From contig OX638345.1 of the NCBI GenBank assembly GCA_951813535.1, positions 3,526,608 through 3,590,607 on the forward strand: DNA of 64,000 nucleotides. The letters are read 5' to 3'. Of this stretch, positions 43,136 through 52,269 are shown in pieces. The stretch is from an uncultured Dehalococcoidia bacterium. GTDB lineage: Bacteria; Chloroflexota; Dehalococcoidia; Lucifugimonadales; UBA3495. Both the position numbers and the translations under genes were made by a program. The notes beneath the pieces were generated by a model. It was not told the DNA's origin and did not search any database. It saw only the letters and a list, made by a program, of their open reading frames with translations. The first letter of the stretch is position 1. Every line of letters starts with the position of its first letter.

Positions 43136-46100
43136 ATGCCTTTGCCCGGTGGAGCCAGTGATAAATCTGGCAATCGATACGAGCTTCTCTGGACTGTCGT
43201 CAACATGGCGAGGGTTTTGGGTGGAGAAGCCGCATCGATTTCTCTCGAGCCCGTCGGTGACGATGGTCAAGGGGCGGAGTTCACCGTCACAGGGCCGGCG
43301 GCGATCAAATACCACCAGGTGAAGCGCCAGCGAACCGGCCGCGGAGTTTGGTCCTTGACGGCATTGCAGTCCGAGGGGGTGCTGGGTAGCTTCTGCCAGA
43401 AATTGGACGTCGCGACCTCAGAAACCGTGTTCGTGTCTACGCATGCTGCTCATCCGCTCGACGAGCTCACTGATCGGGCTCGATCTGCGTCTTCGTGGAA
43501 AGAGTTCGAGTTCGGTTTTTTGGCTTCCGCTAAATGGTCTGCGGATTTCAATGACCTGCACCAACGTTGGGGGATGGCCAGCAAAGAAGATTCGTATGAG
43601 CGCCTGAAGAGGGTTCACGTCGAGACCATCAGCGAGAGAGCACTTCTCGAACTGGCTCACGCCAAGCTGAGCATGCTGCTAGACGGCGACCCAGCCAATG
43701 CGACGGACGTCTTGGCTCAATTCGCGCTGAACCAGATTCATCAAACATTGACTGCGGATGACATCTGGCAGCACCTTCATCAGCGGAATTTCCACCGGCA
43801 GACGTGGGCCCATGATGATCAGGTGGCCAACACGATTGCGGAGGTAAACCGGACCTACATGGCGGGCATGCAACATCGGGGCATTGGCGGAGACAGCATT
43901 CCTCGTAACGAGACAGACCAATTGTTGGGGTATTTCAAGGAGGAAGGTACACGGAAGGTCGCACTGGTCACTGGTACAGCAGGGGTAGGGAAGACATCCG
44001 TCATCGCCCAAGTTTTGGAAGATGCGGAGACCATGGAACTGCCGATGCTAACCCTACGGGTCGACCGCTTGGAACCGGCCGACCTACCTGAAGCGGTGGG
44101 CAAAAATATGGGACTACCAGCGTCCCCGGTACGAACCCTTGCGGCGGTGGCACAAGGCCAGGGATGTCTCTTGGTAATCGACCAGCTCGACGCCGTCAGC
44201 ATGGCATCTGGGCGGAACCCCCAGTTCTTCGACTGCATCATTGCAATGCTCGAGGAAGCTCGCCAACATCCCAACATGAGGGTGCTCAGCGCCTGTCGCA
44301 AGTTCGACGTTGACAACGACAACAGGCTCCGCGATCTGGTCGGTGACAACGGGATCGCCCAGGAATTTCGGGTCGAATCGTTCGACACTGAGACTGTGCG
44401 TTCCCTGTTGGCTCGTCTGGGAATGGATCCGGACCAGTTCAGCGCCAAGCAAATCGCCCTCCTCACGCTCCCATTGCATATGCACCTTTTGTCGGAGGTG
44501 GCCAGAGGCGGCGCAGTCGATACCAGCGTATTGCAGACCACCAAGGACCTGTACGACGCGTTCTGGCGCTACAAACGGCAGGCTCTCCAATCCCGAGGAG
44601 TGTCTCCGAGTCAAATGCGCGAAGTAGTCGACTTGGTGGTCAATCAGATGACCGACCGCGAGTTGCTCTTCGTTCCTGAATCCCTGCTGGATGACCACGC
44701 AGACGTTATGTCAGCGTTGGCATCGGAGAACATCTTGGTGCGCGAAGGGTCGCGGGTCTCATTTTTCCACGAAAGCTTCCTGGATTACGCCTTTGCTAGG
44801 CGGATGGAAGCTACCGGCGACGACCTGGCGACGTACATCCTGGCCCGAGACCAGAGCCTCTTTGTGCGTTCCCAAGTCAGGCAAGTGCTTTTGCACCGAC
44901 GCGATGACGATCCCGGGAGTGCTCTGCGCGACGTCGACGCCGTTCTCAACGACGGCGGCATTCGGCCGCACCTCAAGGCCATCGTGATATCGCTGTTGGG
45001 AGCCTTGGACGACCCAACCGAGGCAGAATGGCGCCTTCTGGAACCCTCGTTGGCGTCAGAGTTGTTCGATCACGTGCTGCGTTCAATTCATGGTTCCGCA
45101 AGCTGGTTTGACCTACTGGACACCATCGGTGTATTCGACCTCTGGTTGAATGGAACCGATGAGACTTTGGTCAATCGGGCGATTTGGCTGATGCGCGGCT
45201 GTATGCGCGACCGGCTGGATCGGGTGGCGCAATTGCTTGCTCCTTTCCTGAGCACGTCAGCATCGTGGGATAGACGCTTGGTATCCACGGTATTATCCGC
45301 AGACTTGGAAACGAGCCGGGAGATGTTTGACCTCTGCTTGGCGTTGGTCAACTCCGGAGCAGCTGATGATGCTCTCGTGGGCCGCAACGGCTCCTCGCGA
45401 CTCTGGCATACCGCGCACACGCTGGCTGACAATAACGCGGAGTGGGCTTGCCAACTGATCGCTGCCTGCTGCGACCGATTGTCCGCTCTGGCCTCTATCG
45501 TGGGATACGGAAATCCGTTCGAAATGAGTATCGGTCCGCACGGTAGCGACGGGCTGGCCGTGAAGCAGGCCGCAGACAGTGCACCCCGGGAGTTCGTAGA
45601 CCTGCTGCTACCCTTTGTTCTGCGCGTGCTGAATGGCAGTGTTGCCCAGGATGACGACCCACCCTGGTCTGATCCGGTCTGGCACCCGGAGCTCTACGCC
45701 AACGGACATGCCTTCAAGGATAATTTCCTCCTGGCGATGGAATCAGCCATATGCTGGCTCGCAAAGAACGATACCCACGCGTTCAGCCAGCTAGCTACGC
45801 AGTTGGGAACGCAGAACTTTCAGACAATCCATCTCCTGCTGGCGCGAGGGTACCAAGCCAATGGAGCAGTGTTCGCCGACGAAGCCACCGATTACGTTGC
45901 AGATGCACTCATCAAGTTCAGCGGACGCTTCCCTGGAAGTGCCAGATGGGCGGTCGCTCAGTTGATCCAAATTTCGACAACCCACTGCTCTGACGGAAGT
46001 TTGGCTCCGCTGGAACGGGCGATACTTGATCATTACACTCCACTGGAGATGACTCCAACGGGACGCCGGCGCTTGGGACACTCGCAGTTCGTAATGCTCA

Positions 46101-47587
46101 GTGCCGTCGATGAAACCCGACTATCGCATCCAGCCCTGCTCAGGCTCGGCGAATTGCGTCGCAAGTTTCCGGATCCGGGTGAACCCGGACCCAGCATCTT
46201 CACACTCGAGAGCGTGGAATCCCCTATCCCCGAGGCTTCCGCCCGTCAAATGAGCGATGACAATTGGTTGTCTGCGATGGAACGTCATAGCGTCGAAGAC
46301 TCGCCCAGCAGTGTTGATTTCTGGATAGGCGGCGCCGTTGAGTTGTCACACGTCCTGGAAGCTCTAACCAAAGAAAATCCCGAGCGCTTCGCGAGCTTCG
46401 TTCACCGCATGTCAGACGAGATCAATCCGGCCTATTTCGAAGCCATTTTGCGGGGAGTGACTGCTTCTGATCTCAGCATCGACCAAATCGTACGGGTCTG
46501 TATGCGATGCCATCGGCTGCCGGGCCGGCCTTTGGGGCGTTGGGTAACCAGGCCGCTGGTCCACTTTCCAGACGGCGTTTTACCCAATGAAGCATTGGAG
46601 ATGACGGCCTGGTACGCAACCCAGGATCCGGACCCTCATAAAGGTTCCACGGATTACCAGGGGGACCTGATGACCGCGGGAATTAACTGCGTCAGAGGGA
46701 CAGCTGCGGACTCCATCGCGAGGTTCATTTTCCAGGATAGTCGCTACCTCGAGTTTTTCAAACCCTTTCTGGAAACCATGGTCCACGACCCGTCACCCGC
46801 GGTCCGGACCGTGGTGGCGTACGCCCTGCTCGCTACGTTGAGATCCGACCGCGATTTCGGAGTAGCCCGATTCGTGGAACTCTGCAGTGAAGACGAGGTT
46901 CTGAGCACCCCCTTCGTAGAAGAATTCCTAAAGTACGGGGTCCAAACCCACTTCGTTGAGTTGCAACCCATTCTCTCGCGTATGTTGGCGTCCGTTGACG
47001 ATGATGTGGCGACAGCTGGGGCACGTCAATCCTGTTTGGCCTCGCTGACCATGGAGGCGGCACTCTCGTTGGCTGAGCAGTGTGCTGACGGTTCCCAACC
47101 GCTCAGATTGGGCGCCGCGGAGGTTTACGCCGCCAATCTAAAAGCCAGCGCCCTGCGTGCGGAATGCGAGGCCATGCTCGCTAAGTTGTTTGACGACCCT
47201 GAACAAAATGTCAGGGAAGCAGCAGCTTTATGCTTTCGCCGTTTCAGCGGGCGCGATTTGCTGGAATACGTCGATCTGGCATATCGTTATATCGAGAGTG
47301 CCGCGTTCACCACCCAGGTTAATCCTCTCATCATGGCGCTGGACGAGACCACCGCCGCTGTCCCTGAGTTGATCGTGTCAGCCTGCGAGCGCTACTTTGA
47401 CCTCGCCGCCGATGATATGCCCAACATGAACGTGGTCGACACTGGATCCGTGGCTAATCTGGTGGTTCGGGCTTACAGTCAGACCTCAGACCGCCAGGTT
47501 ACAACCCGATGTCTCGACCTGATCGACCGTATGCATCTGCTGGGATTATACGGCTTGGACAGGGTCATGGCGGACATCGATCGTTAG
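43136..47587 (+). CDS. Avs-like STAND NTPase with N-terminal Cap4-like nuclease domain
   Basis: 1483 residues from the ATG at 43136 (MPLPGGASDKSGNRYE, the usual start of this group). Residues 1-130 are a PD-(D/E)XK nuclease-like domain of the Cap4/DUF4297 type (GNRYELLW, GAEF, KYHQVKRQ with Lys63). A STAND/NACHT-like ATPase follows: Walker A GTAGVGKT (280-287), Walker B CLLVIDQLD (344-352), and a sensor region LSACRKFD. From about 600 to the end there are only helical repeats (HEAT/ARM-like), probably the target-sensing part. This layout is that of antiviral STAND NTPases, which detect a phage protein and then degrade DNA. It stands alone and intact near a DISARM operon. Other members of the STAND class work in signalling, so antiviral function is inferred. 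Confidence 0.8.
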   Translation: MPLPGGASDKSGNRYELLWTVVNMARVLGGEAASISLEPVGDDGQGAEFTVTGPAAIKYHQVKRQRTGRGVWSLTALQSEGVLGSFCQKLDVATSETVFVSTHAAHPLDELTDRARSASSWKEFEFGFLASAKWSADFNDLHQRWGMASKEDSYERLKRVHVETISERALLELAHAKLSMLLDGDPANATDVLAQFALNQIHQTLTADDIWQHLHQRNFHRQTWAHDDQVANTIAEVNRTYMAGMQHRGIGGDSIPRNETDQLLGYFKEEGTRKVALVTGTAGVGKTSVIAQVLEDAETMELPMLTLRVDRLEPADLPEAVGKNMGLPASPVRTLAAVAQGQGCLLVIDQLDAVSMASGRNPQFFDCIIAMLEEARQHPNMRVLSACRKFDVDNDNRLRDLVGDNGIAQEFRVESFDTETVRSLLARLGMDPDQFSAKQIALLTLPLHMHLLSEVARGGAVDTSVLQTTKDLYDAFWRYKRQALQSRGVSPSQMREVVDLVVNQMTDRELLFVPESLLDDHADVMSALASENILVREGSRVSFFHESFLDYAFARRMEATGDDLATYILARDQSLFVRSQVRQVLLHRRDDDPGSALRDVDAVLNDGGIRPHLKAIVISLLGALDDPTEAEWRLLEPSLASELFDHVLRSIHGSASWFDLLDTIGVFDLWLNGTDETLVNRAIWLMRGCMRDRLDRVAQLLAPFLSTSASWDRRLVSTVLSADLETSREMFDLCLALVNSGAADDALVGRNGSSRLWHTAHTLADNNAEWACQLIAACCDRLSALASIVGYGNPFEMSIGPHGSDGLAVKQAADSAPREFVDLLLPFVLRVLNGSVAQDDDPPWSDPVWHPELYANGHAFKDNFLLAMESAICWLAKNDTHAFSQLATQLGTQNFQTIHLLLARGYQANGAVFADEATDYVADALIKFSGRFPGSARWAVAQLIQISTTHCSDGSLAPLERAILDHYTPLEMTPTGRRRLGHSQFVMLSAVDETRLSHPALLRLGELRRKFPDPGEPGPSIFTLESVESPIPEASARQMSDDNWLSAMERHSVEDSPSSVDFWIGGAVELSHVLEALTKENPERFASFVHRMSDEINPAYFEAILRGVTASDLSIDQIVRVCMRCHRLPGRPLGRWVTRPLVHFPDGVLPNEALEMTAWYATQDPDPHKGSTDYQGDLMTAGINCVRGTAADSIARFIFQDSRYLEFFKPFLETMVHDPSPAVRTVVAYALLATLRSDRDFGVARFVELCSEDEVLSTPFVEEFLKYGVQTHFVELQPILSRMLASVDDDVATAGARQSCLASLTMEAALSLAEQCADGSQPLRLGAAEVYAANLKASALRAECEAMLAKLFDDPEQNVREAAALCFRRFSGRDLLEYVDLAYRYIESAAFTTQVNPLIMALDETTAAVPELIVSACERYFDLAADDMPNMNVVDTGSVANLVVRAYSQTSDRQVTTRCLDLIDRMHLLGLYGLDRVMADIDR

Positions 47588-47649
47588 CCAGCCCCCGCTG
47601 CGCCCTCTTTTTCGCGAAGAGCTTGTGATCCCAATAGCCAAGCGGTCGG

Positions 47650-47853
47650 TCAGCCATTGGCGTTGATGACGACGATACTGGTTCTGGCGCCGGGCTTCAC
47701 CTCGGCGATTACGCCGGCCGCCACGGCGGCCCTGATGATGTGATGGCGGCAGTAGTCCTGGCCGCCGATCCGGTAGAGTGTCTTGACGTAGACCGTGTGG
47801 GGAGCGCGGACGGGCGGCTCCAGTTCCGCGCCGCAGGCAACGCAGCTGGGCAT
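47650..47853 (-). CDS. Small zinc-knuckle protein (67 residues)
   Basis: The ATG at 47853 has GGAGG eight bases upstream. The product starts MPSCVACGAELEPPVR and includes YRIGGQDYCRHHIIRAAVAAGVI; CxxC plus CRHH form a likely zinc site. It ends with a short strand (TSIVVINANG). No family name is known to me. A decayed paralogue lies at 33106-33340. It converges with the STAND gene. Confidence 0.65.
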   Translation of the reverse strand: MPSCVACGAELEPPVRAPHTVYVKTLYRIGGQDYCRHHIIRAAVAAGVIAEVKPGARTSIVVINANG

Positions 47854-47954
47854 GGTTATCACCTCCGGGAATCTGGCTGATTGCCGGCATTTTAGTTACG
47901 AACTCCCAGGATCCGTTTTGCTTGCGGCGCCCGCCGCCGCGCAGGGTGTGCAGT

Positions 47955-48050
47955 GGTATCGATTGTGATGCCATGGACTCCAGTGCATTCGATACCTATG
48001 CATTCCATTGGACTGGTATGGAACCCATTGGAATGCATACCATTGGAATG
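47955..48050. repeat. Dense nested short repeats upstream of the recombinase
   Basis: Within about 95 bases there are a perfect 8-bp inverted repeat GGTATCGA/TCGATACC (47955-47962, 47989-47996), GGTATG/CATACC (48015-48020, 48036-48041), a 12-bp imperfect inverted repeat (48000-48011 and 48025-48036) and a direct repeat ATTGGAATG (48027-48035, 48042-48050). The composition is AT-richer than its surroundings. It may hold arm-type binding sites for the recombinase that follows. Confidence 0.45.
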
Positions 48051-48222
48051 GACACCTGTGGTTTCGTCGCCGGCGTCGCCGGTGCGGCCCGGAACGCGCT
48101 CAGGCGGCAGGACCGGATGCCTGCGGCGGTTCGGTCGTCCCGGGACCGACCTCAGGCCCGCGGTGGTCAGGCAAACGACGGTGAAGACGCCCTCTTGCGC
48201 CCGTCTCGCGCACGCCCGTTCG

Positions 48223-48250
48223 TTGCGCGATAATCACCATTATCGCGCAT
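48223..48250. promoter_or_regulatory. dif-like palindrome upstream of the tyrosine recombinase
   Basis: Arms TGCGCGATAA and TTATCGCGCA are perfect inverted repeats separated by six bases (TCACCA), 50 bp before the recombinase ATG. Ten- to eleven-base arms around a six-base core ending ATAA/TTAT is the layout of Xer/dif and XerC/D-type exchange sites. It could be the recombination core used by this enzyme, or an operator. Only one copy was seen. Confidence 0.5.
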
Positions 48251-48298
48251 CTTTCACTCGCCCAAATCGCCCGCGAATCAGCCGCCGGAGACCCGCCC

Positions 48299-49150
48299 AT
48301 GGCCACCGCCGCCGACCTGCAGATCGTCCCCCGCCAGCCCACGTCCCTGCCGGCCCTGCGCGCTGCCGACCAGGGCGTGGCCTCCGCCCTGGAGTCCGTT
48401 CTCTCCGACAACACCCAGCGCGTTTACGCCGCCCAGTGGCGCATCTTCACCAACTGGTGCGGCGAGATGGGCCTCCGCCCCCTGCCGGCCGATCCCCTCA
48501 CCGTGGCCCGTTACCTGGCTGCCCGCGCCGGTTCCGGCGCCAGCATCGCAACGCTGCGGCTGGCCACGTCGGCCATTTCAAAAGCTCATGAGTGGGCCAA
48601 GCTGGAGTCCCCCTGCCGGGACCCGGGCGTGCGCGCCTCCCTGAAGGGATGGGGAAGACTTCTCTCGAAACCCCAGCGGCAAGCCGGGGCCCTCACCGCC
48701 GATGTGCTCGCCGTGATCCGCCTCACCGCCGTCCAGCCCCGCCGGCGGGGCCGGGGGATGGAGACGCCGGAACAGGCTGCAGAAAGGGGGAGGTTCGACG
48801 TGGCCCTGGTGGCGGTATTGTCCGATGCGGGGCTCAGGCGCAGCGAAGCGGCCGTCCTCACCTGGGGAGACGTGCAGCGCTGGGACGACGGAAGCGGCCG
48901 TATCACCGTGGTCCGCTCCAAGACCGACGCCCTGGCCCAGGGCGCGGTGGTGGCCATCACCCCCGCCGCCATGAAAGCTTTGGATGCCATCCGGCCGGAG
49001 GGCGCTGTTGGCGAGGTGAAGGTGTTCGGGCTGTCGGAGTCGCAGATCGCCCGGCGGGTGAAGGTAATCGCCAAGTCCGCCGGTCTTGCCGACTGGGAGA
49101 GTTTCAGCGGGCACAGCGGGCGGGTGGGCCTGGCCCGGGGAGAGCGAGAA
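48299..49150 (+). pseudogene. Tyrosine recombinase lacking its C-terminus
   Basis: An N-terminal core-binding SAM-like domain (SDNTQRVYAAQWRIFTNWCGEMG) and catalytic domain start (DAGLRRSEAAVLTWGDV, Arg I) are intact, as is FSGHSGRVGLAR with the His-x-x-Arg pair. The sequence then enters an IS5-type transposase remnant on the opposite strand. The last helix with the nucleophilic Tyr is missing; the frame runs on to a stop at 49273 with foreign residues. The enzyme must be inactive. Its family resembles integrases of small mobile elements. A dif-like palindrome lies just upstream. Confidence 0.8.
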
Positions 49151-49603
49151 CGTTATGCCGGTTCGAGCATGTGCGGCAACCATATGAATCTTGGTGGTCC
49201 AGCCGCCCCGGGACTTTCCGATAGACTGGGGGCCGTTTTTTTAGCGCACCCGTGCCGTCGGGGTGGACCTTGACGATGGTGCTGTCCATCGCTACCACTT
49301 CGAGTTTGATGCGCACGATCTGTTCCCGCTGGAGGTGTGCAAACACCCGGTCGAGCACCCCATTCTTCGACCAGCGATTCATCCGTGTGTAGACGGTATG
49401 CCAGTTGCCAAATCGGGGCGGCAACCCCCGCCACTTGCAGCCCTGCTCGGCGACATACGGGATCGCGTTGAGCACTTGCAAGTTCGACAGTTTGACGTTG
49501 CCGCGCTGAACGGGCAGGACCGATGCGATGCGTTCGTACTGAGCTTCCGTAATCTCCATGCGGGCATGACAACATTTCAGCCTTGGTAGTATGAACAGGC
49601 CCT
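49130..49603 (-). pseudogene. IS5-family transposase, N-terminal half
   Basis: From the ATG at 49559: MEITEAQYERIASVLP, LQVLNAIPYVAEQGCKWRGLPPRFGNWHTVYTRMNRWS, and the first DDE Asp in VAMDSTIVKVHPDG. At ALKK a run of seven A bases is followed by a frame change; in another frame the sequence continues KNGPQSIGKSRGGWTTKIHMVAA. The C-terminal half is gone where it meets the integrase at about 49140. The terminal inverted repeat, ending GTATGAACAGGCCC, is at 49587-49603. Some IS5 members use programmed frameshifting at such A runs, so this may not be a lesion; the truncation is. Confidence 0.75.
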
Positions 49604-49655
49604 AGTCGTATTGCTGAAGCAGAGTCGTCTCGGATTGTTCTCAATGCGAGCTAAT

Positions 49656-50456
49656 CTATTTGGTTAGCGGCAGTCTCTCAAGGTACCCATCCCGGATCAG
49701 CGAATCGAAATGCTCCTCGATCTGACTGGCAATCTCCGGGGTTCTCACGAGCAGTCCCAATTCCATGTTTCGCTCCTGGGCTGCCTCGGTAAAATTTGCG
49801 GAAGTAACCAAAGCTCGATTACCATCGATTACGACGCATTTGCTGTGTAAGGCACTACGGCCGGCACCGTGGTCGGTCAAGGAGCGTGGATCGAAATATA
49901 CCCGGGGCAAGCGTTGACCTGGCCACTCATGCTCAACGAAATTTCGAGCGAATCGGCCGGCGATTTGGCGGTCAATCGAGGTGCTGCCTGGGACCCGTCG
50001 AACGTCCAAACAGAGGGTCACCTCCAATCCATCCTCGGAATCAAGGCGCTCCGCCAACGTTCGAAACACTGAACGCCCCTGATGAACGGCGAACCCCACA
50101 GCCAGAATCCGCGATTCGGCTTCGGTGAACAACTGCCGCATCACCACGCCGGTCTCACGCGCAGTCGACGTCGCATCGGGCCCGCTGACAACGACATCGA
50201 TGATCTTAGACAAGTCGAGATCGGACGCTTTGCCAGCAGCAAATGCCCTCAGTATCACGGCAATTTGTGCGGGCCTTTCGTTCTTGCTGTCCAGATCACT
50301 CAGGAACGACAACAAGGGACTGACGTGGACTCGGGGTACGTGGCCCTGCAAACCCAGCGCGGTGAACGGGGGAGCAACCAGTCCTGTTTCGACTAGGTTG
50401 GCCAACCTGGTCAAGCTCGCCACGTCTAGGGCGTCCAGCACGTGGAATGCGATCAT
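49656..50456 (-). CDS. drmC: DISARM protein DrmC, phospholipase D-like nuclease
   Basis: 266 residues. The single HKD motif is LHSKCVVIDGNRALVTSANF near residue 205, followed by NMELGLLV, the standard end of the PLD fold. DrmC is the last gene of DISARM operons and is a PLD-superfamily nuclease reported to be dispensable in some tests. Its start overlaps the drmB stop (ATGA). The region to the IS5 remnant downstream (49604-49655) shows no clear terminator. Confidence 0.9.
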   Translation of the reverse strand: MIAFHVLDALDVASLTRLANLVETGLVAPPFTALGLQGHVPRVHVSPLLSFLSDLDSKNERPAQIAVILRAFAAGKASDLDLSKIIDVVVSGPDATSTARETGVVMRQLFTEAESRILAVGFAVHQGRSVFRTLAERLDSEDGLEVTLCLDVRRVPGSTSIDRQIAGRFARNFVEHEWPGQRLPRVYFDPRSLTDHGAGRSALHSKCVVIDGNRALVTSANFTEAAQERNMELGLLVRTPEIASQIEEHFDSLIRDGYLERLPLTK

Positions 50457-52261
50457 GGATCCAAGGGGGTTGTGTCAAAAAACGCTGCACCCGGAACGCT
50501 TACTGTCGGGACCACCAGAGCACGGTCTAAGAAATCATTACGCTGTTCGCAACTGGTCTCAGAGATCAATAGGCAACCGTGACAAGCCGCGCCATGCAGT
50601 GGCCGTCCTTCGAAGGAAGCTTCCGGGATGTGTTCCGCGCACACTGGATCATTGGAACACAGGAGATTGTCCAAACAAGCTCGAGCTAGGTGCTCGGGAA
50701 AACGGCGGCCAGCTTCTACCAATCCCCCCAGCGTTCCCTCCGAATCGGAAGAACCGGTGTAAATGAGGACTCCATAACTGTCGACCCCCGCATAAACCCT
50801 CTCACGCAGCGAACTCGCTGGATATCCGCAATCTAGCGATATGGTTGTCATCAACATGTGGGCCAACGAATGCAACATTACGTATGGCAGTCTTGGGAAG
50901 TTGTCTTCTGTACGCCGACGCTCCCTAGCCCATAACCGATATGCAGAATCAAGAGCTTGCCCCCGGATCTGCACCTCGGGGCGTGCTAACCAATCTTCGA
51001 TGGCCTGGGTTTTGAATGACGCAAATATTCCCTCACCGCGATTTTCGATGGTTGGCAACCAGGTGATGGTTTCAGCCAACGACGCACGTGCGACATCGAG
51101 GTCGAGTTCACCGTCAATTCCAGGGTTTATCGATTCCAGCCGCGTGAAACCTAGCAAAGACGCCACTTCTCGCAACCGGTGGACCAGCATCAGATGTTGC
51201 ACTGAGTCTAGAAGTGGGTTATCACCTTGTTCCCAGGCGTTGCGGGGTAGGGTCTCGCCATAGAACTTCGATCCCGACAGGTCTAGGCCAATTTGAGGGT
51301 CCCCTTTGTTTAGAATTTGGAACTCGGCGACTTTGACCGGAACCTCGTCGTCCTCGCCACCTCCTTTCTGGCGGAAATATTCTGCGATTATTTCCGCATC
51401 GTCGATTCCATCGAACGGCGCGTTCAACTCGGCCGACATTCGGAAATTGGCCAACGCTCCCACGTCATCCAAGGTTTTTAACCGGTCGTAGTTGGCCGTC
51501 ACTTTGGACGCCAGTCCAGCGTCGAATTCGGGCAGCGAGATAACATTCATCATTTGTGGGAAGTAGGCGTTACTGGCGGTGCGTACCAGCAGCCGATACG
51601 GTTCGTCGCATTCCTCCGACGCGTACTGACCGATCCACGGGCGTCTGCCCATGCACTGCCCGAGCGCTCCCATTCCGGGGCGGAAGGCGTCCAGCAGCGA
51701 CCTTTGCTCGCCGCAATCGCACACTCCGTAGCAGTCCGAGATGTCACCGCTGGTGCCCCGTTCCTCTAGCCATAGCGGACGCTCGCAAGGATTACCGCCG
51801 CGGTGAACGAACACGCGCCAGTTCAAGTCGTCGATGTGGCCGCGGCGGCAGCCGCACACGAAGCGAACGGGAACCACCGGTTGACGCTTCCGATCTTCGT
51901 CCACGAAACGCAATCTGTCCAAGTGAGCCCACCTAACCAATCTCCGGCGTCGCCATTGCTGGTTTTGCCCGGACGGTTGGGCATCTTTGACTATGAACCA
52001 GGTAGGGAAGATACGAGCTCCAACCGGGGCCCGTTGATCTGTGCCCTCTTCATGCTGAGGCGGCGTGTACAACTCCAGGGACGGAACATCCAGGAGCCGT
52101 TGCAGCTTGGAAATAAGCCTGGGCTCGTCAATTTTCTCTCGCCGAAGATGAGCCCAATCCTCCAGACTGGACACTATGACCGAGTAGTCCGGCAAGTCGA
52201 TCATCGCGCCAGGGCCGTAGGTAGTAATCAGCTGGCTTTGTCTTATGAAATTATCAGGCAT
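50453..52261 (-). CDS. drmB: DISARM protein DrmB (DUF1998)
   Basis: 602 residues. It starts IRQSQLITTYGPGAMIDLPDYSVIV, the invariant N-terminus of DrmB. Several cysteine clusters point to bound zinc: FVCGCRRGHID, CYGVCDCGEQ, and at the C-terminus CLDNLLCSNDPVCAEH, CHGCLLISETSCEQRNDFLDR. The DUF1998 region at 430-590 (LPYVMLHSLAHMLMTTIS and IYTGSSDSEGTLGG) is typical. DrmB forms a complex with DrmA that scans incoming DNA and in known systems is blocked by a trigger loop until it meets a 5' overhang. Starts eight bases after the drmA stop. Confidence 0.93.
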   Translation of the reverse strand: MPDNFIRQSQLITTYGPGAMIDLPDYSVIVSSLEDWAHLRREKIDEPRLISKLQRLLDVPSLELYTPPQHEEGTDQRAPVGARIFPTWFIVKDAQPSGQNQQWRRRRLVRWAHLDRLRFVDEDRKRQPVVPVRFVCGCRRGHIDDLNWRVFVHRGGNPCERPLWLEERGTSGDISDCYGVCDCGEQRSLLDAFRPGMGALGQCMGRRPWIGQYASEECDEPYRLLVRTASNAYFPQMMNVISLPEFDAGLASKVTANYDRLKTLDDVGALANFRMSAELNAPFDGIDDAEIIAEYFRQKGGGEDDEVPVKVAEFQILNKGDPQIGLDLSGSKFYGETLPRNAWEQGDNPLLDSVQHLMLVHRLREVASLLGFTRLESINPGIDGELDLDVARASLAETITWLPTIENRGEGIFASFKTQAIEDWLARPEVQIRGQALDSAYRLWARERRRTEDNFPRLPYVMLHSLAHMLMTTISLDCGYPASSLRERVYAGVDSYGVLIYTGSSDSEGTLGGLVEAGRRFPEHLARACLDNLLCSNDPVCAEHIPEASFEGRPLHGAACHGCLLISETSCEQRNDFLDRALVVPTVSVPGAAFFDTTPLDP

Positions 52262-52269
52262 AATATTCG

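Noticed and set aside
47955-48050. CRISPR array
   Set aside because: The repeats are too short, unequal and without regular spacers; no cas genes are present.
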